64,000 bases of DNA from Pseudarthrobacter sp. C4D7. GTDB lineage: Bacteria; Actinomycetota; Actinomycetes; Actinomycetales; Micrococcaceae. Under the pieces are notes generated by a model that saw only the letters and a list, made by a program, of their open reading frames with translations, was not told the DNA's origin and searched no databases. A program made the translations under genes and the position numbers. This document shows, piece after piece, positions 1 to 10,463 of this stretch. Every line of letters starts with the position of its first letter. The first letter of the stretch is position 1. The stretch is taken from the NCBI RefSeq assembly GCF_013359725.1, contig NZ_JABFMW010000001.1, forward strand, positions 327,332 through 391,331. The letters run 5' to 3'.

Positions 1-1
1 C

Positions 2-712
2 GACACGCCGTGCTCCGGTGCCAACGCCACCAGCGATCCCATCCTGGAGGGCTGCCGGCAGGCACTGCCGGAGGAACCGTCCACCAGGCGCATCGTGGTC
101 CTGGGGGACTCGCATGCCCAGCAGTACCTTGCCGCCCTTGCCCCGGTAGCCGCTGCCCGCGGCTGGGAAATCGTCACGCTGCTGATGCCCGCCTGCCGGT
201 TTGGCGCCGAATCAGACACGCGGAACGCCGAATGCAACGCCTACAACCGGGCCAGTTCCGCCTATGTCCTGGAACACCGGCCGGACGCTGTCTTCACCGT
301 GGCATCGCTGACCCACGAGGAAGACCCCTACGAGACCGAAGTGCCCGGATACCTCGACGGCGTGCGGCTGTTCGCGGATGCGGGAATCGAAATCGTGGGG
401 ATCCGGGACAATCCGCGGTTCACCTTCAACATGCCGCAGTGCGCCCAGCGGAACGGAGCCGACGCACCGGCCTGCAACCCGTCGCTGGCCGAGTCCCTGG
501 TGGACCCGTCGCCGCTGGAGAACTACCGCGGCAAGCTGCCTGGGCTGCATCTGATGGACATGAGCGACTTCATTTGCGCGCGCGGTGTCTGCCCTGCCGT
601 GGTGGGAAACGTCTACGTCTATAAGGACGACAACCACCTCACCAGGACCTATGTGGAAACCATGATTCCCATGTTTGAACAGCGGCTGCTGGCCGCCACC
701 GGCTGGAGCTGA
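2..712 (+). CDS. Acyltransferase C-terminal SGNH domain (5' truncated by window edge)
   Basis: The reading frame is open from base 2 and ends at TGA 710-712, so only the C-terminal part of the gene is present. It shows a GDSH block (block I nucleophile Ser) near the start and a DDNHLT motif near the end, which fits the Asp/His of block V in the SGNH hydrolase/acetyltransferase fold. In OafA/OatA-type proteins this domain follows an acyltransferase-3 membrane domain and sits outside the cytoplasm, where it O-acylates surface polysaccharide or peptidoglycan. Several cysteines (MPAC, AEC, PQC, PAC, DFICARGVC) would suit disulfides in an exported domain. The membrane half would lie upstream of the window. 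The substrate cannot be read from the sequence. Confidence 0.75.
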   Translation, partial: DTPCSGANATSDPILEGCRQALPEEPSTRRIVVLGDSHAQQYLAALAPVAAARGWEIVTLLMPACRFGAESDTRNAECNAYNRASSAYVLEHRPDAVFTVASLTHEEDPYETEVPGYLDGVRLFADAGIEIVGIRDNPRFTFNMPQCAQRNGADAPACNPSLAESLVDPSPLENYRGKLPGLHLMDMSDFICARGVCPAVVGNVYVYKDDNHLTRTYVETMIPMFEQRLLAATGWS

Positions 713-2446
<1,734 letters not shown>

Positions 2447-2471
2447 CCGGTAGCCAACACAGGCGTGCATG

Positions 2472-2508
2472 AAGAGGAGGCGGGGTCACCCCGCCTCCTC
2501 TTGTTTTA
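2472..2508 (+). terminator. Rho-independent terminator of guaB
   Basis: A perfect 14-bp stem (2472-2485 with 2489-2502), loop TCA, followed by a T-rich run (GTTTT). It lies 25 nt after the guaB stop. Confidence 0.92.
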
Positions 2509-2640
2509 AACCTCCGGAGGGTGGGCACAGGCCTGAACGTCGGTGCCCACCCACACGACGCCACTGCAACCCCGAACACCACTAGAACCAACGCACTGGC
2601 CGGCGGGGCCAGGTCCGGCTACATCAGCGCCACCCAGCAT

Positions 2641-2646
2641 TAGGCT
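2641..2646 (+). promoter_or_regulatory. -10 TAGGCT, leaderless start at 2653
   Basis: TAGGCT lies 6 nt before ATG 2653 and no ribosome-binding site is visible. Confidence 0.6.
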
Positions 2647-2652
2647 GATTCC

Positions 2653-4512
2653 ATGTCCCAACCGCGCCATCCGGCGGAACTGACCCCCAAACGCGACCCG
2701 CAGAAGCGCCTCGCCCTGCGCCCCTATGCCAAGGCGGTTGCGCAGGTGCTCAGGGTGAGCTTCCGTGCCTCCCCGGGCGCCGTGGTCATGAAGGTGCTCG
2801 GGTCCCTGATCTCCGCTGTGTTGCCGCTGGTCACCACTTTCTACGCGTCCCTGACCACGACGGCATTGGCGGCAGCCTATGCGGGGGACGCCGAGGCGGG
2901 GCGCCTTGCCATCCTTTACGTCATCGTTACGGCCGCGCTGGGCCTGTTCTGGGGCGCCTTCAACAGCGTGGACCGCTACATCCAGCAGCTGATGAGTTTC
3001 AAAGTAGGCGCCATCGTGGGGGACCAGATGTATGAGCGCTTCCTGTCCCTGGAATTCTGGCGCTACGACGACAAAGAAACCGTGGACCTCTATGACCGCG
3101 CCAAACGGTTCTCCGACTCCTATGCCCGCGTGCTGGACAGGATTGCCGCGATTTTTACCCAGCTGGTCTCGGTCGTCCTGGCTGTGGGCGCGCTGCTGCT
3201 GGTCAGCTGGTGGATCGCCGTCATCGTCCTGGTGGCCATCGTGCCCAGCGTCTACCTGCAGTTCAAGCTGTCGAGGGAACAGATTGCGCACTGGAACACG
3301 CAGGTGGACTCCCGCCGCCAGCGCCGCATGATTGAAACCAACCTCCTCCGCCCCCAGCACATCGCCGAGATGCGGCTGTACGGCATCGTTGGCTTCCTGA
3401 TGGATTTGCGGTCCCGCCTCCGGGACGCCGACGAACGGCGGCGGCTTGATTACCAGCGCCGATACATCCCCAAGCAGCTCGCCGCAGACGCACTGCAGTA
3501 CGGCGCGGAAGTGGTGTCATTGATCTGGGTGGTGGGCCAGATCATCGCCCGGGCGGCCCCGGTGGGCCAGTTCCTCTACGTCCAGCAGATCGTCAGCCGT
3601 GCCCTCTCCACGGCCAACAACCTGGTGTCCTCGCTCAGTTCCATTGATGAAGACCTGGCCAACCTGAAGGACTACGAGCTGTTCATGGCCATGCCCGTGC
3701 ACTCCGAGCATGCCCCACCCCTCCAGGAGGCCCCACGGGAAGTGGAACTGAAAGACATCCGCTTCACGTACACCGGCAGCGACATCGAAGTCATCAGGGG
3801 CATCAGCCTGACCATCCGACAGGGACAGCACATCGCCATCGTGGGGGAAAACGGCGCAGGCAAGTCCACGCTGATCCGGATCCTCGCCGGGCTGTACCGG
3901 CCTGATTCGGGACAGGTGCTGCTCGACGGCGTGGACCTCGCCGCCGTCGACGTCACCTCATGGCACCGACACCTGGCCGTGCTCAGCCAGGAATTCCTGA
4001 AGTACGAGTTCGCCACGGCGGCCGAGAACATCTACTTCGGTGACGTCGACTCACCTCGGGACGATTCCCGCGTCCGCAAGGCTGCCGCCGACGCCGAGGC
4101 GCTCGACTTCATCAACAAACTGCCCAACGGCCTGGACAACCACGTCAGCAACTGGATGGAAGATCCACGCGGCCGGAAGGGCAGCGGTTTGTCCGGTGGC
4201 CAGTGGCAGCGCCTGGCCATGGCAAGAAACTTCTACCGGGACGCGTCCTTCATGGTGATGGATGAACCCACGTCCGCCATTGATGCCCTCGCCGAGCACC
4301 GCATCTTCACCCGCCTGTTCGCGGACCGCAGCAGCACCATCATCGCCATCAGCCACCGGCTCGCCACCATCGAGAAGGCGGATGTTGTCTACATGCTGGA
4401 GGACGGCCGCATCGTGGAGCAGGGCACGCACAAGGAACTGGTTGCCCTGCGCGGCAGGTACTACCGGATGTTCGAGTCGCAGCTGACCGTGGAGGAGCCG
4501 TCGGAAACCTAG
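2653..4512 (+). CDS. ABC exporter half-transporter (fused membrane and ATPase domains)
   Basis: A 619-residue type IV exporter. An N-terminal six-helix membrane domain (about 30-340) is fused to a nucleotide-binding domain. The NBD has Walker A GENGAGKST (398-406), signature LSGGQWQR (about 513-520) and Walker B FMVMDE (Asp537, catalytic Glu538), followed by an ISHR H-loop. It would act as a homodimer in the membrane. The substrate is not identifiable; lipids, peptides and drugs are all handled by this superfamily. No partner gene lies beside it. It ends in a CTAG shared with the stop of the convergent gene. Confidence 0.88.
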   Translation: MSQPRHPAELTPKRDPQKRLALRPYAKAVAQVLRVSFRASPGAVVMKVLGSLISAVLPLVTTFYASLTTTALAAAYAGDAEAGRLAILYVIVTAALGLFWGAFNSVDRYIQQLMSFKVGAIVGDQMYERFLSLEFWRYDDKETVDLYDRAKRFSDSYARVLDRIAAIFTQLVSVVLAVGALLLVSWWIAVIVLVAIVPSVYLQFKLSREQIAHWNTQVDSRRQRRMIETNLLRPQHIAEMRLYGIVGFLMDLRSRLRDADERRRLDYQRRYIPKQLAADALQYGAEVVSLIWVVGQIIARAAPVGQFLYVQQIVSRALSTANNLVSSLSSIDEDLANLKDYELFMAMPVHSEHAPPLQEAPREVELKDIRFTYTGSDIEVIRGISLTIRQGQHIAIVGENGAGKSTLIRILAGLYRPDSGQVLLDGVDLAAVDVTSWHRHLAVLSQEFLKYEFATAAENIYFGDVDSPRDDSRVRKAAADAEALDFINKLPNGLDNHVSNWMEDPRGRKGSGLSGGQWQRLAMARNFYRDASFMVMDEPTSAIDALAEHRIFTRLFADRSSTIIAISHRLATIEKADVVYMLEDGRIVEQGTHKELVALRGRYYRMFESQLTVEEPSET

Positions 4513-5114
4513 GTTTCCCTCACCGTGGTGCGCACCTTCGCCACGCTGGGCCGTGGCGGGACGCTGCTGAACCCGAACGTCACGGCGGGTTGGATCGGGG
4601 CCAGGGTGCCGGCGTCGGAGCCTTCCCAGCTGACGACGGCGGAGGTTATGTGGTGGAGGTCGGTCACCCCGTAAAACTCCGCCCTTCCACTTCCGGCAGT
4701 TCCATACGTTTGGGCACCGGGTGCTGCGAGGGAAGCGACTGGATTGACCGCAGCGAGCCACCGGGGATGGACGGCGACGCGCCGGGGCACTGCCCGCAGC
4801 GCTGTTCCCAGCAAGGTCCTGGCTCCCGTGACCGCCCGGACTGCCAGCGGGCCGGCGTCGACATGCAACAGCCCGTCCGCCAACCGTGCCCGGACATCCG
4901 CCACGCGCACCTCGTCGAAGCTGTACGTGGCTGCGATGAAACCGGCGACGTCGGCTGTGGGTGCCAGCAGCACGCGATGCCCGGACGGTTGCTGCACCAT
5001 CACGTCGGCGAACGATCCAAAGGGGGACTCCTGCCACACGCCCACCACGGCGCGCAGCCCGGAGGCAGTGCCGATGCCGGCGATGTGCCCGTCGAAAATC
5101 CAGTCTCTGCCCAT
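4509..5114 (-). CDS. Conserved hypothetical protein
   Basis: A 201-residue protein that I do not recognise. The start is taken as ATG 5114 (MGRDWIFDG) because TACAGT lies exactly 6 nt upstream; a longer in-frame start at 5171 would overlap the neighbouring gene. No signal peptide or membrane segment is evident. The sequence is mixed alpha/beta-like with a GxG-rich N-terminus and an Arg-rich C-terminal third. Its TAG stop overlaps the TAG stop of the convergent ABC exporter. Confidence 0.6.
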   Translation of the reverse strand: MGRDWIFDGHIAGIGTASGLRAVVGVWQESPFGSFADVMVQQPSGHRVLLAPTADVAGFIAATYSFDEVRVADVRARLADGLLHVDAGPLAVRAVTGARTLLGTALRAVPRRVAVHPRWLAAVNPVASLAAPGAQTYGTAGSGRAEFYGVTDLHHITSAVVSWEGSDAGTLAPIQPAVTFGFSSVPPRPSVAKVRTTVRET

Positions 5115-5120
5115 CACGCC

Positions 5121-5126
5121 ACTGTA
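5121..5126 (-). promoter_or_regulatory. -10 TACAGT, leaderless start at 5114
   Basis: On the minus strand TACAGT is followed by 6 nt (GGCGTG) and then ATG. It decides the start of the 201-residue protein. Confidence 0.6.
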
Positions 5127-5142
5127 GCGGGGAGCGTCCGCC

Positions 5143-5790
5143 TCACAGCGGCCCGTACGCCGCGTTGCCATGGGGGTCGCGCCAGCCGGCCAGGTCCTCC
5201 TCGACTGCCCTCCGAAGCCCTGGGTTGTTCTGCACCCGCAGGCGGAACGACTGCCGGGCCCGGCCCATGACCGTGGCCGGGACGATGATGCACGCGGTCA
5301 GGAGGGCCAGCGTCAGTACGTAGCTACCCACCAGGACGGTGACCTCACCGGCGCCCTTCGAAGCGGCAGAGGGCAGGGTGGGAAAAAGGAACGCGCCGAC
5401 AATGGCCGCCAGGAACGACACCATGCCGATGCCTCCGCGGGCAGATCCGGGGCCACGGGTGATCAGGACCTTGTCGGTCTTGGGCAGGATGGATCGGACC
5501 CGATTCCACCCGAAGAGGCCCAACAGCGTGAGGACGGCACCCAGCGGGACAAGGATGAGCGCTGTCGCGGGGTTCCCCGACAAGACGGAGAAGAACGCGC
5601 CCGCCAGGGCCAGGACCGGTCCGCCGGCGATCGCCCCGCTCCAGCCGGCAGCCAGGGCGCCTTGGTCATCCGCCAGCTGGCGCAGCCGGGACGGGGCCTC
5701 CGGTGGGCTGACCCGGGCCAGTTCGGGGGAAAGCCAATGGTCCAGCGGGTGGACAGGTGCGTCGGCGGGAAAAGGAATGGAATGCGTCAT
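5143..5790 (-). CDS. Multi-spanning membrane protein of unknown function
   Basis: 215 residues. After a polar N-terminus (about 1-45) there are about four hydrophobic segments: AGPVLALAGAFFSVL-like, ALILVPLGAVLTLLGLFGW, GMVSFLAAIVGAFLF and VLVGSYVLTLALLTACIIV. A basic C-terminal tail follows. No family is recognised. It is upstream of, and in the same direction as, the 201-residue hypothetical, which has its own -10 in the 28-bp gap, so the two need not be co-transcribed. No clear Shine-Dalgarno precedes ATG 5790. Confidence 0.6.
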   Translation of the reverse strand: MTHSIPFPADAPVHPLDHWLSPELARVSPPEAPSRLRQLADDQGALAAGWSGAIAGGPVLALAGAFFSVLSGNPATALILVPLGAVLTLLGLFGWNRVRSILPKTDKVLITRGPGSARGGIGMVSFLAAIVGAFLFPTLPSAASKGAGEVTVLVGSYVLTLALLTACIIVPATVMGRARQSFRLRVQNNPGLRRAVEEDLAGWRDPHGNAAYGPL

Positions 5791-5939
5791 AAGGGAGGGA
5801 AACCCAATCGTGAAGTCCGGTCACGGGAGCAATCACGTAAATGCCCCTGGCCAAGGCTACGCGCCAGCTTCGCACCGCCGCCACGGGCAGGGCTGCATGT
5901 CGGGACCCGGCCCAGGCAAAGCCACCGAAGCCACTGGGA

Positions 5940-5945
5940 TAACCT
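5940..5945 (+). promoter_or_regulatory. -10 TAACCT, leaderless start at 5952
   Basis: TAACCT-N6-GTG with no upstream purine run. It fixes the guaB3 start. Confidence 0.6.
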
Positions 5946-5951
5946 AGAGCA

Positions 5952-7088
5952 GTGACTTATGAGATCGAGATCGGCCGTGGCAAGCGTGGGCGTCGTGCCT
6001 ACTCCCTGGATGACATTGCAATCGTCCCCAACCGTCGTACCCGCGACCCCAAGGACGTCTCCGTCTCGTGGCAGATTGACGCCTACCAGTTCGACATGCC
6101 CGTGATCGCAGCTCCGATGGACTCGGCCATGTCTCCAGCCACCGCCATTGCCCTTGGCAAGCTGGGCGGCCTTGGCGTCCTGGACCTGGAAGGCCTCTGG
6201 ACCCGGTATGAGGATCCGCAGGCAGTCCTTGACGAAATTGCGGCCCTGGAGGACGAGACCAACAGCCCCGCCGTGACCGGACGGATGCAGGAGCTGTACC
6301 GGGCACCCATCCAGCCTGAACTCATCACCTCCCGCCTGGCGGAAATCCGCGAGGCCGGGGTCACCGTGGCCGGGTCCCTGACCCCGCAGCGCACCCAGGA
6401 GCACTACAAAACGGTGCTGGCGGCCGGCGTCGACATCTTCGTCATCCGCGGCACCACTGTCTCTGCCGAGCACGTTTCCAAGGACCACGAACCGCTGAAC
6501 CTCAAGCAGTTCATCTACGAACTCGACGTCCCCGTCATCGTCGGCGGTGCGGCCGGCTACACCCCCGCCCTGCACCTCATGCGCACCGGCGCGGCCGGCG
6601 TCCTGGTGGGCTTCGGCGGCGGCGCCACCACCACCACCCGCCGCGCACTGGGCATCCACTCGCCCATGGCCTCCGCCATTTCCGACGTCGCCGCGGCCCG
6701 CCGCGACTACATGGACGAGTCCGGCGGCCGGTACGTCCACGTGATTGCCGACGGCGGCATGGGAACCTCCGGTGACATCGTCAAGGCGATCGCCATGGGC
6801 GCCGACGCCGTCATGCTGGGCAGCGCCCTGGCCAGGGCAGAAGAAGCACCCGGCAAGGGCTGGCACTGGGGCCAGGAGGCCCACCACACGGAACTGCCGC
6901 GCGGCGACCGCGCCAATGTTGGCACCGTCGGCCCGCTGGAGGAAGTCCTCTTCGGACCAGGCCACCACACCAACGGCACATCCAACCTCATTGGCGCCCT
7001 GCGCCGTTCCATGGCCACCACGGGTTATTCGGACCTGAAGGAATTCCAGCGGGTCGACGTCGTGGTTTCGCCGTACGCGGGTAACTGA
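5952..7088 (+). CDS. guaB3: GuaB3-family IMP dehydrogenase/GMP reductase-related protein
   Basis: 378 residues, a TIM-barrel homologue of IMPDH without CBS domains. It begins YEIEIGRGKRGRRAYSLDDIAIVP and contains the family segment VIRGTTVSAEHVS, the phosphate-binding ADGGMGTSGDIVKAIA and a C-terminal GGLRRSMA-like LIGALRRSMATTGY. Where IMPDH has its Cys loop, this protein reads GGGATTTTR, with no cysteine at the catalytic position. This is a family trait as far as I recall, so IMPDH activity should not be assumed; reductase or regulatory roles are alternatives. The GTG start follows a leaderless -10. A GC-rich hairpin follows the gene. Confidence 0.88.
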   Translation: MTYEIEIGRGKRGRRAYSLDDIAIVPNRRTRDPKDVSVSWQIDAYQFDMPVIAAPMDSAMSPATAIALGKLGGLGVLDLEGLWTRYEDPQAVLDEIAALEDETNSPAVTGRMQELYRAPIQPELITSRLAEIREAGVTVAGSLTPQRTQEHYKTVLAAGVDIFVIRGTTVSAEHVSKDHEPLNLKQFIYELDVPVIVGGAAGYTPALHLMRTGAAGVLVGFGGGATTTTRRALGIHSPMASAISDVAAARRDYMDESGGRYVHVIADGGMGTSGDIVKAIAMGADAVMLGSALARAEEAPGKGWHWGQEAHHTELPRGDRANVGTVGPLEEVLFGPGHHTNGTSNLIGALRRSMATTGYSDLKEFQRVDVVVSPYAGN

Positions 7089-7095
7089 CCTGCCG

Positions 7096-7133
7096 GGGCA
7101 GGGCGGGACGGCCGGCGCCGGCCCGCCCTGCCC
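7096..7133 (+). terminator. Strong GC hairpin after guaB3
   Basis: A 12-bp perfect stem, GGGCAGGGCGGG (7096-7107) with CCCGCCCTGCCC (7122-7133). Its loop is itself self-complementary. There is no T-run, so termination is likely but not typical. Confidence 0.6.
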
Positions 7134-7196
7134 AAAGCACGCCACGAGCAAGTAGTGTGGGTTTACTACCGGCACTAGAGGCACTGGAGGCGTTCA

Positions 7197-8936
7197 ATGA
7201 AGAGTGTTCCTGTAAACGGCGGGGTCCTTGGCCCCGAGGCCAGGGAAGCATCCATCCAGCGGCTGCGCGCCACGACGGAACCCGGCCAGGAACTGGACAT
7301 CCTGATTGTGGGCGGCGGCATCGTCGGCACGGGGGCGGCGCTTGACGCCGTGACCCGGGGCTTGAGCGTTGGCATCGTCGAGGCCAGCGACTGGGCGGCA
7401 GGCACGTCGTCACGCTCTTCCAAACTCATCCACGGCGGCTTGCGCTACCTGGAAATGCTCGACTTCGCCCTGGTCAAGGAGGCACTGCAGGAACGCGGTC
7501 TGCTCCTCTCCGAGATTGCCCCCCACCTGGCCCGGCCGGTGCCATTCCTGTATCCGCTCACCAAGCCGTTTATCGAACGCCCCTACGTGGGCGCCGGCAT
7601 CGCCCTCTATGACGCCATGTCAGTCTCCGCCGGCCACAGCCGCGGCGTCCCGTTCCACAAGCACCTCAGCCGCCGGGGAACCCTCCGGGCCGCCCCCAGC
7701 CTCAAGAACGACGCCTTCGTAGGGTCCATCCGGTACTACGACGGCCAGGTGGATGACGCCAAGTACTGCGCCAACCTGATTCGCACCGCCGCGTACTACG
7801 GCGCCCATGCCCTGAACCAGATGAAGGTGGTGGATTTCCTCCGCGAAGGCGAACGCGTGGTGGGCGCCAAGGTGGAAAACCGCGAGGACGGGACGCAGTT
7901 CAACGTCCGCGCCAAGCAGGTCATCAACGCCACCGGAGTGTGGACCGACGAAACCCAGGCCATGGTGACCGACCGCGGCCAGCTCAAGGTCCGCGCCTCC
8001 AAGGGCATCCACCTGGTGGTTCCCCGCGACCGCTTCCAGTCCACGGTGGGCCTGATCCTGCGCACCGAGAAGTCAGTGCTGTTCGTCATCCCCTGGGGAC
8101 GGCACTGGATCATCGGCACCACCGATACCGACTGGCACCTGGACAAAGCCCACCCCGCCGCTTCCAGCAAGGACATCGACTACGTCCTGGAACACGTCAA
8201 CCAGGTGCTCAAGCGGCCCCTCACCCGGGAAGACGTCGAAGGCGTCTACGCGGGGCTCCGCCCGCTGCTGGCAGGCGAAAACGACTCCACCGCAAAGCTG
8301 TCCCGCGAGCACGTGGTGGCGCATCCCGTCCCCGGGCTGGTGGTCGTGGCAGGGGGGAAGTGGACCACCTACCGGGTCATGGCCAAGGACGCCGTGGATG
8401 AGGCCACCCGCACCATGGACGAACGCGTCCCGCCAAGCTGCACCGAAACCATCCCGCTCCTGGGTGCCAGCGGCTTCCGGGCCGCCTGGAACCGCCGCAA
8501 CCGCACCGCCGAGGAATCCGGGGTCCACGTGGCACGGATCGAGCACCTGCTCAACCGGTACGGATCCATGACTCCCGAGGTCCTGGACATCATCAAGCAG
8601 AACCCGGAGCTGGCAGAGCCGCTTCCCGGCGCGGACGACTACCTGCAGGCCGAAGCCGTCTACGCCGCAAGCCATGAGGGTGCCCGCCATGTCCAGGACG
8701 TCCTGACCCGGCGCACAAGGATTTCCATCGAAGCCTGGGACCGCGGCGTGTCCGCCGCCCCGGTTGTCGCTAAACTAATGGGTGACGTCCTTGGCTGGAG
8801 TGACACGCAGCGTGAAAACGAAGTCCGCCACTACCTTGCCCGCGTGGAGGCCGAACGCCTTAGCCAGCAACAGCCGGACGACGAATCCGCAGACGCCGCC
8901 CGCCTGGGCGCGGAAGATATCGTGCCCTTGCGTTGA
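7197..8936 (+). CDS. glpD: Aerobic glycerol-3-phosphate dehydrogenase
   Basis: FAD-dependent oxidation of sn-glycerol-3-phosphate to DHAP at the membrane, passing electrons to quinone. The 579-residue length is typical. The FAD Rossmann motif VGGGIVGTGAALDAVTRG begins near residue 37, followed by the family block GTSSRSSKLIHGGLRYLE. The C-terminal DAO_C-like domain contains an Arg-rich RRTRIS segment. ATG 7197 has a GGAGG Shine-Dalgarno 8 nt upstream. No glpF or glpK is adjacent. A PTS IIA-like gene follows closely, perhaps co-transcribed. Confidence 0.95.
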   Translation: MKSVPVNGGVLGPEAREASIQRLRATTEPGQELDILIVGGGIVGTGAALDAVTRGLSVGIVEASDWAAGTSSRSSKLIHGGLRYLEMLDFALVKEALQERGLLLSEIAPHLARPVPFLYPLTKPFIERPYVGAGIALYDAMSVSAGHSRGVPFHKHLSRRGTLRAAPSLKNDAFVGSIRYYDGQVDDAKYCANLIRTAAYYGAHALNQMKVVDFLREGERVVGAKVENREDGTQFNVRAKQVINATGVWTDETQAMVTDRGQLKVRASKGIHLVVPRDRFQSTVGLILRTEKSVLFVIPWGRHWIIGTTDTDWHLDKAHPAASSKDIDYVLEHVNQVLKRPLTREDVEGVYAGLRPLLAGENDSTAKLSREHVVAHPVPGLVVVAGGKWTTYRVMAKDAVDEATRTMDERVPPSCTETIPLLGASGFRAAWNRRNRTAEESGVHVARIEHLLNRYGSMTPEVLDIIKQNPELAEPLPGADDYLQAEAVYAASHEGARHVQDVLTRRTRISIEAWDRGVSAAPVVAKLMGDVLGWSDTQRENEVRHYLARVEAERLSQQQPDDESADAARLGAEDIVPLR

Positions 8937-8974
8937 GGGGCCGTTTGCCCCACTGCTGACCGAAGGGAAACGCC

Positions 8975-9463
8975 TTGGCGGAACCACTGGACCCGTATGA
9001 CGCCCACCTGACCACCGCTGACATGGTGATCCTGGAAATGGAGGCGAAGGACAAGACCGACGCCACCAACCAGTTGGCAGAGCGGCTCCACGCTGCCGGG
9101 CGCATCTCGGATCTTGACGGGTTCATGAAGAACGTGAACGCCCGGGAGCACCAGCTGGCCACAGGTCTCCCGGGCGGCGTCGGGCTGCCGCACGCGCGCA
9201 GCGAATTCGTCTCCCAGACCTCCATCGCGGTCGGTATCACCAAATATGGCCACGCCCTGGACTTTGGGGCCGCCGACGGGCCGGCCACCGTCATCCTGCT
9301 GATCGCCACCCCGGCGAGCTCTTTCTCCGACCACCTTGAGGTCCTGGCTACCCTGGCCCGGTCGCTGTCCAAGGAATCATTCCGGGAATCGCTGCGGCGC
9401 GCCTACGACGCCGAAGTGATTGCCGAGCTCATCAACTCTAGCCTGGTGTTCTTCGACCACTAG
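8975..9463 (+). CDS. PTS IIA (fructose/nitrogen type) domain protein
   Basis: 162 residues made of a single PTS EIIA-2 domain. The phosphorylatable histidine is His73 in GLPHARSE, and GKAD-like TKYGHALDFGAADGPATVILLIATP matches the core. It accepts phosphate from HPr. As a free-standing IIA it may feed a sugar permease encoded elsewhere or act as a regulator like PtsN. The TTG start is chosen because GAAGGGAA lies 5-6 nt upstream. It lies 38 nt after glpD, suggesting one transcript. Confidence 0.85.
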   Translation: MAEPLDPYDAHLTTADMVILEMEAKDKTDATNQLAERLHAAGRISDLDGFMKNVNAREHQLATGLPGGVGLPHARSEFVSQTSIAVGITKYGHALDFGAADGPATVILLIATPASSFSDHLEVLATLARSLSKESFRESLRRAYDAEVIAELINSSLVFFDH

Positions 9464-9530
9464 TCAGGTACCCGGGATGGACTCCATGACCGGGAACCAC
9501 GGCGTTTAGTTGTTCTACAGAAGTACGAAG

Positions 9531-9536
9531 TACGGT
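9531..9536 (+). promoter_or_regulatory. -10 TACGGT, leaderless start at 9543
   Basis: TACGGT-N6-GTG; fixes the SURF1 start. Confidence 0.6.
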
Positions 9537-9542
9537 TAAGAC

Positions 9543-10463
9543 GTGTGGAAAACAGCCCTTAAGCCCCGATGGATCGCAGGCTTTATTTTTGCGATCGCGC
9601 TCTCCGGGGTCTTCGTGCTGCTAAGCCAGTGGCAGTTCGGCCGCTCCACCCAACCCGAGGTTCCGGTCAATCCCGCCACCGAACAGGTCCAGCCGCTCAC
9701 CAGTACGCTGCAGCCGGGCGAATTCTTCCGCGGCAGTGTCGCGGACCAGATGGTCACGGCCCGGGGAACATACAGTCCCGACAAGCAGGTCCTGGTTCCG
9801 CGCAGGCTCCATGACGGAAAAGCCGGCTACTGGGTCGTTTCTGCCTTCGCGGTGGACGGTGCGCCGGTTCTGGCCGGAGCAGGCGCCTCACCCCAGACCT
9901 GGATCCCCGTGGCCCGCGGCTGGGTGTCGCAGCCCGGCGATGCGGCAGCACCGCCGTCGGGCCCTGTGGAACTGACCGGGCGGCTGCTGCCGTCCGAAGC
10001 GCCGGTAGCCGGCAAGGCAGCCAAAGCCGGTGAGGCTACGGCCGTCTCAGTGGCGGAACTCATCAACTACTGGGAAGTCAGCAGCTACCCCGGCTTCGTA
10101 TCCGCCACTGCGGAAGTGGTGGGCGGCCAGGACGTCAGTGCCGCAGCCATACCCGGCAAGCTCCTGCCCCTGGACATCGGCCCGCAGCCGCCGGCGCAGC
10201 AGATCAACTGGCTCAACCTGTTCTATTCCATCGAGTGGGTTGTCTTCGCCGGGTTCGCCCTCTTCATCTGGTGGCGGTTGGTCAAGGACGACTACCACCG
10301 GGACCTCGAGGAGGCGCTTGACGACGCCGACAGTGACGGCGGCGACGGCCATGACGGACAGCCCCAGCCTCCACAGCAGGCCGAACACGAGCACACTGAC
10401 CAGCACCAGCAGCCTGACCAGCACCAGCAGCCTGACCAGCACCAGCAGAAGGTACAGCCATGA
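9543..10463 (+). CDS. SURF1-family cytochrome oxidase biogenesis protein
   Basis: 306 residues with the SURF1 topology: an N-terminal helix (about 10-30), a large extracytoplasmic domain with the family segment WIPVARGWV, and a C-terminal helix (about 225-248, LFYSIEWVVFAGFALFIWWR). It assists heme/copper loading of the aa3-type oxidase. An acidic tail then runs into a His/Gln repeat, DQHQQP, present nearly three times and encoded by an 18-bp tandem repeat. The stop overlaps the ATG of the next gene (ATGA), so the two are translationally coupled. Confidence 0.88.
   Translation: MWKTALKPRWIAGFIFAIALSGVFVLLSQWQFGRSTQPEVPVNPATEQVQPLTSTLQPGEFFRGSVADQMVTARGTYSPDKQVLVPRRLHDGKAGYWVVSAFAVDGAPVLAGAGASPQTWIPVARGWVSQPGDAAAPPSGPVELTGRLLPSEAPVAGKAAKAGEATAVSVAELINYWEVSSYPGFVSATAEVVGGQDVSAAAIPGKLLPLDIGPQPPAQQINWLNLFYSIEWVVFAGFALFIWWRLVKDDYHRDLEEALDDADSDGGDGHDGQPQPPQQAEHEHTDQHQQPDQHQQPDQHQQKVQP
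10397..10447 (+). repeat. 18-bp tandem repeat, 2.8 copies, in the SURF1 tail
   Basis: Unit TGACCAGCACCAGCAGCC at 10397-10414, 10415-10432 and partial 10433-10447. It is in frame and encodes DQHQQP. Confidence 0.95.

Noticed and set aside
10397..10447. CRISPR-like repeat
   Set aside because: Contiguous repeats without spacers, inside a coding tail.
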